Source: Spisula solida (taxonomy: Eukaryota; Mollusca; Bivalvia; Venerida; Mactridae). From it: a stretch of 64,000 bases of DNA. A program made the translations under genes and the position numbers. The notes beneath the pieces are model-generated. The model searched no databases, had not been told where the DNA came from, and saw only the letters and a list, made by a program, of their open reading frames with translations. The DNA is taken from positions 16,870,501 through 16,934,500 of the forward strand of contig OX365945.1 in NCBI GenBank assembly GCA_947247005.1, read 5' to 3'. How positions within the stretch are numbered: position 1 is the first letter of the stretch; each line of letters starts with the position of its first letter. Below, in pieces: positions 56,408-64,000 of the stretch.

Positions 56408-57905
56408 ATGTGCGTGAAGTCGGCAGCCAGTTGCCAGTTGCCAGTAGCCGATTCAAAGTTTTGAATCGGGAATTGGTAAATGGCAGCTAACTTCACAACC
56501 TAGCTGACAATTCGAATTTTTCTATCGAATCTGCAACTGCGAACTGGCAGCCAGCAGCCAATTCAAATTTTAATATAGGATCGAATTGGCAACTGCGAAC
56601 TGGAAGCCAGCTGCCAATTCGATGTTCCTAGTGGACACGAATTGGCAACTGGCAACTGGCAACTGGCAGCTAGCAGCCGATTCAAATTTTTCTCAAAAAC
56701 ATATTTTAACTCAGAAAATTCGAATTTGCAACTGGCAACTGGCAGCCAGCAGCCGATTCAAATAGTTTTCCTTAAAAAATATTTTAACTCAGAAAAATCG
56801 AATTGGCAACTGGCAACTGGCAGCCAGCAGCCGATTCAATTTTTTCTCAGAAAATATTTTAATGCACAAAAAACGAATTGGCAACTGGCAACTGGCAGCC
56901 AGTAGCCGATTGAAATTTTTCTCAAAAAAATATTTTAACTCAGATAAATCGAATTGACAACTGGCAACTGGCAGCCAGCAGCCGATTGAAATTTTTCTCA
57001 GAAAATTCGAATTGGCAACTGGCAACTGGCAGCCAGCAGCCGATTCAAAATTTTTTCAAAAAATATTTAAACTCAGAAAAATCGAATTGGCAACTGGCAA
57101 CTGGCAGCCAGCAGCCGATTCAAATTTTTCTCAGAAAATTCGAATTGGCAACTGGCAACTGGCAGCCAGCAGCCGATTCAAATTTTTCTCAAAAAAATAT
57201 TTTAACTCAGATAAATCGAATTGGCAACTGGCAACTGGCAGCCAGCAGCCGATTGAAATTTTTCTCAAAAAAATATTTTAACTCAGATAAATCGAATTGG
57301 CAACTGGCAACTAGCAGCCAGCAGCCGATTGAAATTTTTCTCAGAAAATTCGAATTGGCAACTGGCAACTGGCTGCCAGCAGCCGATTCAAATTTTCTCA
57401 AACAAATATTTTAACTCAGAAAAATCGAATTGGCAACAGTTACTGGCAACTGGCAGCCAGCAGCCGATGTAATTTTTTCTTAAAAAATCGAATTGGCAAC
57501 TAGCAACTGGCAGCCAGCAGCCGATTCAAAATTTTCTGAAAAAATATTTTAACGCAGAAAAAACGAATTGGCAACTGGCAACTGGCAGCCAGCAGCCGAT
57601 TCAAATTTTTCTCAAACAAATATTTTAACGCAGAAAAATCGAATTGGCAACTGGCAACTGGCAGCCAGCAGCCGATTCAATTTTTTCTTTAAAAAATCGA
57701 ATTGGCAACTGGCAACTGGCAGCCAGCAGCCGATTCAATTTTTTCTTTAAAAAATCGAATTGGCAACTGGCAACTGGCAGCCAGCAGCCGATTCAAATTT
57801 TCTCAAAAAATCAAATTGGCAGCTGGCAACTGGCAGCCAGCAGCCGAGTCAAAGTTTTCTAAAAAAAAAATTTAATCAGAAAATTCGAATTGGCAACTGG
57901 CAACA
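56408..57905 (+). repeat. Foldback left arm with 76/58-bp subrepeats
   Basis: About seventeen subrepeats built on CGAATTGGCAACTGGCAACT then GGCAGCCAGCAGCCGATTCA. Long units (76 bp) carry an extra AAAAATATTTTAACTCAG spacer; short units (58 bp) lack it. Within each unit GGCAACT is itself doubled. Both unit types alternate, suggesting growth by unequal exchange. Long open frames on both strands are a by-product of a stop-poor repeat. Confidence 0.9.
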
Positions 57906-60269
57906 GCAATAAAATACCAAGAATGACATTGGAAAAACATAACTATTTTAAGAACAAAATACTGCGGGAAATTTTGGACCGTCGTAAGCGTTAAGAAACC
58001 GTATTTTATGTTATCCATTTATGATCGTAAGATCTTTCTTAGAACATGCATGACATATTTTTGTATTTGATTATTTTGAAGCTCAAATGTTTTATACATG
58101 TACTAATTTTTTTAAGTGTCGGGGTGGCCACCATGAGACTATAACATTTGTGGCTAATACTAAAGAACAAGTATAATTGGTATTGAGCAACCAACATAAG
58201 CCGTCGGATATAAAGGTGGTACGTATAGCCAATATGGACAGCTATACATACAAGTACAGTCGACTCGAAAATTTCGGTACCTTGAAAAGTACTACGACAT
58301 TACGAAAATTCCAGATAAGTTCGAAAGTCACTTTAAATCCCGTTCTTCTAGTCCCAGTTTGGCAAATTCAGGGATACCGTTTCTTACCGGGGCGACAAGC
58401 CTTGCGTGGTCGTGAACATCCGGGATCAACCGGGGTGATCCGTGATAAACAGTGATGGACCGCTTAGGTCCCATTCTCACAGTCCTGGTTTTTGCATCCC
58501 CGGCGAGTCCCTGTTTGTAATCCTAGGGGACCGTGTCTATCCGGGTAGACAACCGCAGCAGCACCGTGACTGTGACATCTCGGATCAACCGGGACGATCC
58601 GTGATAGACCGTGATGAACCGGCTGACAGCCCGGCAGCCTCGGTTGTTTTAAAATTTTTAATGCAACCAGGAGGTACCGGAAGCGATATCAAAATCCGGG
58701 GATAACCGGGGCAATACCGGGGAAGGTCCGTGGCTCTACCGTATTAATATCGTGATAAAACGCAGTGGCAAAGACATAATACAAATCAATGAAAAAGTCC
58801 AAAAAACGGAAAGCATATGCATTATCCGTTTGTGGTGGAAACAAATCAAAGTACTGCTAGTATTCTTGTTGTGTTCTTGGCAAGGAATAAGTAAACAAAA
58901 TAAAACCGAACATCCTATACACATGATATAATAAATTTCTTAGTTCACACATTTGTCACATTTAATGCCTGGTGTTGAGCCCTTAACACGAATGCACTAG
59001 ACGGTTCATTGATGCTATGATGGTTGTCATGCGTTTTTGTGGGATCATGTTCTACTCTTAAATGAGGGTCCGGTGAGGTACAACAACGTTCCACTGTAGA
59101 GGTGCATGTGCGCGGATCCGACCGCCCAGACATGCACGTTTATGAATTCGCTTAGGGACAGGCGAACAGTTTTGCCTGAAACTGACTCAACTGCTACACA
59201 GACAACTAGTGCCACGTACAAATAAAAATATGCGTTTATTCATTGTTTGTGATACTGCTGGTAAAGATATGTATAAGTTGCGACATTCATCGGCTAAACA
59301 TGAAACGACTGTGAAATGTATCGTTATCGTCTGCAATGAAGAGTGAAACAAAAAATGAATCAAAATTAAAATACGCTATTTAGAAAACAGAGTTATATTT
59401 TTCAAATAATTTGTCAATTTACTCGACAGTGTACTCGTATCATCATCCTAGCTGTGGTTGTGGCTGACCGGAACCGATTCCTGCGATTGTGCATGCGCAT
59501 AGTTCCGCCCTGTCTACGAGTTATATTCGGGGCCTCCCTTTGTGAGGGCGATCCTTTATCGTCCCAGTGACATTATATCGCTCTTTTAGCCTTGTCATTG
59601 TAGAGTAGTGGCAACTGAATTGCATGGCGACAGCAGTACGACACAATCACATTCGAAGAACTGCTTTCATGCAAATATTATATGTGTTAACTTACTAAAT
59701 GTATACTTTTATTTGATGAGTTTTAACAGGGTTATATATAACTTGCGTTTTGTCAATACAAACGTTCCAATTTTCAATTTCGCACGAGCGCTACTTGCAA
59801 AACATAGGTTTTACCGGTTTTAGAACAAATATAATTGTGCGCAAAAATGCACAGAAGTCAAGGGTTTAATCCGTACAACATGAATAATTTAAAAAACACA
59901 CATAAATAAGTTTGTTGTTACCTATGTAAGTGGTTAGGGTGCCCGCCGTGGAAGCGGGAGATCGAAGGTTCGAATCCCGACGAAAGCTGGGTTTGAATTA
60001 ATGCGGTCGAAAAATTGAGCCGCCAGATAGGTAAAGAATGGTTACCGTAGGCCCATCTCTACCAGGCGCCCGGCAATACGAGAAGGGGTTCGGGAGGTAC
60101 TGTGCGCACGAAATATAGGTGTCTTATCAGTCAAATTGGCTGACCCTTTCAATGGTGACACTATAATATATTAACCTTTTTTACAGTAGGTCCAACCTAT
60201 ATTGTGCGATGAAGAAGAATGTCGTAACATATCATACCAACAACCAACGGATTACTGTTAGCAAGTTAT
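57906..60269. other. Foldback element centre
   Basis: About 2.4 kb of single-copy-looking DNA between the arms. It includes a GC-richer stretch at 58370-58735 with many CCGGG and CCGTGA motifs, and a SINE at 59921-60178. None of the open frames (largest 92 codons) resembles a transposase. Confidence 0.5.
59921..60178 (+). mobile_element. tRNA-derived SINE inside the foldback element
   Basis: TAAGTGGTTAGGGTGCCCGC is box A-like and GAAGGTTCGAATCCCGAC contains a perfect box B. The anticodon-stem-like CCCGC..GCGGG pairs, but position 33 is not T and there is no acceptor stem, so it is not a working tRNA. The body ends in an AT-rich tail (TATAATATATTAACC) and a T-run. Confidence 0.7.
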
Positions 60270-61403
60270 CATGAAATTCGAATTGGCAGCGAGCTGCCGG
60301 TTCGCAGTTGCCAATTCGATCCTACGGAAAAAATTCAATCGGCTGCTGGCTGCCGGTTCGCATTTGTCAATTCGATCTTTTAGAAAAATTTGAAACGATG
60401 GCAAGTTGCCAGTTGCCAATTCGATTTTTTTGAGAAAAATTTGAATCGGCTGCTGGCTGACAGTTGCCAGTTGCCAATTCGATTTGTCAGAGTAAAAATA
60501 TTTTTTGAGAAAAATTTGTATCGGCTGCTGGCTGCCAGTTGCCAGTTGCCAATTCGATTTTTATAAGAAAAATTTGAATCGGCTGCTGGCTGCCAGTTGC
60601 TAGTTGCCAATTCGATTTTGCTGAGTAAAAATATTTTTTGAGAAAAATTTGAATCGGCTGCTGGCTGCCAGTTGCCAGTTGCCAATTCGATTTTTATGAG
60701 AAAAAAATAAATCGGCTGCTGGCTGCCAGTTGCCAGTTGCCAATTCGATTTTTATGAGAAAAAATTGAATCGGCTGCTGGCTGCCAGTTGCCAATTCGAT
60801 TTTGCTGAGTTAAAATATTTTTTTGAGAAAAATGTTTGAATCGGCTGCTGGCTGCCAGTTGCCAGTTGCCAATTCGAATTTTCCGAGAAAAAATTGAATC
60901 GGCTGCTGGCTGCCTGTTGCCAGTTGCAAATTCGATTTTTCTGAGTTAAAATATTTTTTTGAGAAAAAATTGAATCGGCTGCTAGCTGCCAGTTGCCAGT
61001 TGCCAATTCGTGTCCACTAGGAACATCGAATTGGCAGCTGGCTTCCAGTTCGCAGTTGCCAATTTGATCCTTTATTAAAATTTGAATCGGCTGCTGGCTG
61101 CCAGTTGCCAATTCGAATTTTCTGAGAAAAATTTGAATCGGCTGCTGGCTGCCAGTTGCCAGTTGCCAATTCGTGTCCACTAGGAACATCGAATTGGCAG
61201 CTGGCTTCCAGTTCGCAGTTGCCAATTTGATCCTTTATTAAGATTTGAATTGGCTGCTGGCTGCCAGTTCGCAGTTGCCGATTCGATAGAAAAATTCGAA
61301 TTGTCAGCTAGGTTGTGAAGTTAGCTGCCATTCGCCAATTCCCGATTCAAAACTTTGAATCGGCTACTGGCAACTGGCAACTGGCTGCTAACTTCACGCA
61401 CAT
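60270..61403 (-). repeat. Foldback right arm (inverted subrepeats)
   Basis: Reverse-complement subrepeats (TGAATCGGCTGCTGGCTGCC then AGTTGCCAGTTGCCAATTCG) mirror the left arm, shorter by about 360 bp. A block of about 120 bp with GTGTCCACTAGGAACATCGA occurs twice here (near 61010 and 61170) and once inverted in the left arm (near 56625). This shows array changes after the arms formed. Confidence 0.9.
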
Positions 61404-61412
61404 CACGTAAGG
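61404..61412 (+). other. Target-site duplication CACGTAAGG (right)
   Basis: Identical to 56399-56407. It lies directly after the terminal ACGCACAT of the foldback element. Confidence 0.85.
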
Positions 61413-61479
61413 TAGAGATACGGTCCTAACCGGAAGGTCTCGTGATTCCTGGATTAAGCCGGTTCTTGATATCCCTGAA

Positions 61480-61499
61480 CCCCCCCCCCCCCCCCCCCC
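61480..61499. repeat. Poly-C run of 20
   Basis: Twenty consecutive C residues in an otherwise AT-rich flank, 68 bases outside the foldback element. It could be a sequencing or assembly weak point as well as a true homopolymer. Confidence 0.95.
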
Positions 61500-62425
61500 T
61501 ACAATATGAATTTATATACAGTACTCTACTTTAATTGTAATATTTCATTTGTTGTAATGACAAGTGTGAGTCATAATAATTGTTCTTGTTTTTAGCCTTA
61601 AAAGTATTAAGAATGCACCTACACTAATGTAGAAAATAAAAAGATTCCGGGGAGCATGCACCCGGACCCCCTCAAAATTGGCCTACACATTTGTTTATAT
61701 CATGCTACGCCCCTGACTACCTACTATCTGCTTCGGGCAAGAAGGGAAAACATAGAATATTTTAAGTTTGGCCTTACAGATATCTCTGTTTGGGCCAGTG
61801 AAGTGTGAATGTATTATTGATTTATTAAGAATTCTAGTATAATCAGGTGTATCTGAGCACTAGGTAAGGTGCTTTAGATTTATCTAATCAAAAGCGCCGT
61901 TACATAACAAATATTTTTGTGCGACTTTTTTTTACAATTGATATTGGTAAAATATTATTCAATAATAAAAGGTCATTTCGATATAATATGTATAGGTGGC
62001 ACTGTGCTGAGATCTCGTCAAAAATGTGCGCTTATTGAATGCAGTCTTGTTTTACTTATTAGATAATGGAGAAAAAAGGAATGGTATGTGTAATGTCCGT
62101 CCCCTTAAAAGTATGACGGTGTTTCAATGTGAATAAAAGTCATTTTATCTGAATTGTTCAAGACAAAAATGTTCCTATTATCAAATGAATCTATAGCACA
62201 GAGAATTTGACATGATCCTTACCTTTATGCATGCATATTAAATATATTTTCATATTTGATTAGTTTCCTTACAGGGACATATAATTTTATACTACTAAGT
62301 TACTTCGCTAAAGAGTGTAGGTCTTAGTAAAAATGAACAAAATTAAGAGTTTCTTTCAGTAATATTTGGATATTAAATCCGTTATTTTCTTTTATCACAT
62401 AACCTGCGGTTCAGGAGTGCCGTAA
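61500..62425. other. Intergenic stretch
   Basis: AT-rich DNA with no supported gene or repeat, between the foldback element and the Harbinger-like element. Confidence 0.35.
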
Positions 62426-62428
62426 AAC

Positions 62429-64000
62429 CCCTGTCACACCAGGACTGCGTCCTTGCGGCGACCATACGGCGTCCAAAATATTTTCAGAACGTCGGCGCAG
62501 CGCAGTACGGTCGCTAGCATCGCAGTGGCATCGTCAGTGGACGCGGTGGGATCGCGTAGAACGCCGAGTGACGGCGCGCATTTTGGGTATGCTGAAAACA
62601 ATCGCCGTCGGTCGGCGCTCTGAAGAGCGCGCGGTAGGGTCGCCGTTGAAGCGCAATACGATCTCTGTCAACGCCATGGGAACTCCGCGATAGCGCAGAG
62701 AGATCGCAGCGAGAACGCCTCTGTGGTACTTGGCGTTTGCACGGAGACTGCACGGCGTTCTAGGAGATGTCACTGCGACTCTTATGCGCGTTTACGACGC
62801 TTGTACGGAGTGTTATTTATTTAACTGCGCTCTCACAACGACTCTACGGAGTTGTAACTGCGATCATTGCGCTCCCGTGGCGCGTCTACCGTGTCCACTT
62901 CCACTTGAATGAAAAAAAATCTTACAAAATCGCATAACACGTGAAAATATAATCATTCACTTCATTATTATGGTCGAAGTACGTCAGCAAGCCGCACTAG
63001 TACTTGCCTACACGCACGTCGAGAAGATGCAAGATGATTTTGCTGTGGTTCAAGTTGTATAGGAACGACGACGAAGGAGGGCCAAAAGGCGAAGGCGGTT
63101 TTGGGTTCGGTCATGGCTGGTCGTAGATAGACGATTTAAGAATGGCCATTATCACCGGCTCATGCCAGAGCTGCGGTATGAGGATCTATCTAGTTACCTC
63201 AACTACCTCCGAGTGCCACCCGTCTTGTTTGACGAGCTCCTAGACCGACTCCATCCTCGAATTAACAAACAAAATACATGGTATAGAAGAGTGCTAGAAC
63301 CAGGAATAAAGTTGGCAATGACAATGCGTCATCTCTCTTCTGGGGACAGGTATGCCAGCATGAAGTACGATTTCAGTGTGCTTCATAACACTATGTCTTT
63401 AAGTGTACGTGAAGTATGCCAGGCCATTATTGAGGAGTACATAAAAAATAATCGAGTGTATTCAGTGTCCTACCAGAGCAGCAGAATGGAGAGATATTTC
63501 CGAAGAGTTTGGACGCAGATTGAATGTGCCTCATGCATGCGGTGCGTTAGATGGAAAACATATCTCTTGTAGACGACCTCGAAATAGTGGCAGTATGTAC
63601 TTTAACTATAAAGGATTTTTCTCAATCGTTCTCATGTGTTTGATAGACACAGATTACAAGTTTTTGTGGATCGATGTTGTAGGTTACGGGCACATGTCCG
63701 ATGCTCAGATTTTTTTAATGCGTCTGAGCTAACGGAGTGTCTTGAAGACAACACTATTAGCTTTCCTGCACCCAACCCACTACCCAGTGATGACACACTG
63801 ATACCGTACTACATCTAAGGTGATGATGAGTTTGACATACGTACGTACCTCATGAAACCTTATGCGCGCGTTTTGCTGCCATTGTCTAACCTGTTCGAGT
63901 GCAAACATAAAAATGAAACAGATGTTATTGTTACAAATGCTATATATTGCAACCGTCTTCAACACACCTTTAAACTCAGTGGGGTGCTTGTAAGAGCACA
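62429..64000 (+). mobile_element. PIF/Harbinger-like DNA transposon (right end outside window)
   Basis: A left end AACCCCTGTCACACCAGGAC follows TAA, the 3-bp target typical of this superfamily (inferred, since the right end is not seen). A GC-rich 5' region (62440-62900) with ACGGCG/CGTCGGCG-type repetition contrasts with the AT-rich flank. It is followed by a plus-strand transposase. The boundary is approximate. Confidence 0.65.
63162..64000 (+). pseudogene. PIF/Harbinger (HARBI1-like) transposase, frameshifted
   Basis: The first frame has MPELRYEDLSSYLNYLRVPP, FDELLDRLHPRI and RHLSSGDRYASMKYDFSV, the N-terminal part of the family. After a shift near 63470 a second frame has NVPHACGALDGKHISCRRPR (first catalytic Asp), YFNYKGFFSIVLM and DVVGYGHMSDAQIF (second Asp region). 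After another shift near 63710 it continues SELTECLEDN and meets a stop at 63816, beyond which GDDEFDIRTYLMKPY (third acidic site) is still readable. Two frameshifts plus a stop make this copy inactive. It runs off the window. Confidence 0.85.

Larger units (their letters stand above)
56408..61403. mobile_element. Foldback-type transposon, 4,996 bp
   Basis: The ends are inverted copies beginning ATGTGCGTGAAGT and continuing GCAGCCAGTTGCC. They extend for hundreds of bases through unique-looking outer parts (TTTGAATCGGGAATTGG, GCAGCTAACTTCACAACCTA) into long arrays of subrepeats: left arm to about 57905, right arm from about 60270. The middle (about 2.4 kb) holds a SINE and no recognisable transposase. 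Long inverted arms of tandem subrepeats with a perfect 9-bp target duplication match the foldback class; the superfamily is inferred, not proven. Confidence 0.88.

Noticed and set aside
59930..60000. Possible functional tRNA gene with anticodon-like TGG
   Set aside because: The residue before the anticodon is not T, there is no acceptor stem pairing, and it carries a SINE body.
56642..61225. Open frames of up to 157 codons with NWQLATGSQQPI repeats on both strands
   Set aside because: They are translations of the foldback subrepeats, open in several frames on both strands, with unit lengths not divisible by three overall. No independent evidence of coding.
62514..62773. Arginine-rich minus-strand frames
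   Set aside because: By-products of GC-rich DNA in the 5' part of the Harbinger-like element; two overlapping frames are equally open.

Overview
The window is animal nuclear DNA: AT-rich, with spliced exons (GT..AG borders, compatible phases), tRNA-derived SINEs, LINE reverse transcriptase fragments, MITEs, minisatellites and long microsatellites. Nothing bacterial or viral was recognised. The repeat repertoire, together with an IgGFc-binding-like protein carrying an F-type lectin (fucolectin) module, points to a mollusc, most likely a bivalve. That assignment is inference, not a match.

Region 1 (about 1.9-24.4 kb, minus strand) holds the one convincing host gene. I could delimit twelve well-supported exons by splice sites and phase, plus two weaker candidates. 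It starts with a signal-peptide exon (24356-24410) and an N-terminal part of unknown fold (23840-23983, 18894-18975, 18384-18493). An IgGFc-binding-type domain (the domain of FCGBP-like secreted proteins) follows over exons 16548-16702, 15913-16082, 11164-11374, 9279-9433, 7289-7486 and 6763-6928. The last recognisable piece of that domain lies in exon 1912-2025. Between the last two, two exons (4778-4990 and 2940-3149) encode a complete F-type lectin domain with the fucose-binding signature H-X26-R-X-D-X4-R. Both cassette exons are phase 1-1, so the lectin looks inserted into, and is skippable from, the IgGFc-binding domain. The 3' end of the gene is not resolved. Its introns are full of MITEs, two related 34/35-bp satellite arrays (in the intron that splits the lectin), nested copies of a helix-turn-helix element, and a piggyBac relic whose 5' part is tandemly duplicated.

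Region 2 (about 24.4-53 kb) is intergenic-looking and dominated by mobile DNA. It contains a 2.4-kb terminal-inverted-repeat element that holds a mollusc-type repeat, itself split by a 5'-truncated LINE; three tRNA-type SINE or SINE-like units (13.5, 28.1 and 28.4-28.8 kb, the first inside the gene); and a TTAA-flanked MITE. It also contains a segmental duplication (about 31.8-35.6 versus 48.2-50.1 kb). One copy carries an inserted LINE plus a (GATA)63 tract and the other shows the empty site. A 46-bp minisatellite and two internally deleted LINEs complete the region.

Region 3 (about 53-64 kb) holds a hAT-type MITE with an 8-bp target duplication, then a 4,996-bp foldback-type transposon (56408-61403). 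The foldback element has kilobase inverted arms made of tandem subrepeats and a perfect 9-bp target duplication. The window ends inside a decayed PIF/Harbinger transposon with a frameshifted transposase.

No operon-like co-operation applies. The biology is a single secreted, probably glycan-recognising, immune-type gene in a transposon-rich neighbourhood. The points most worth checking are the lectin nested in the IgGFc-binding domain, the foldback element, and the LINE-linked birth of the GATA tract.
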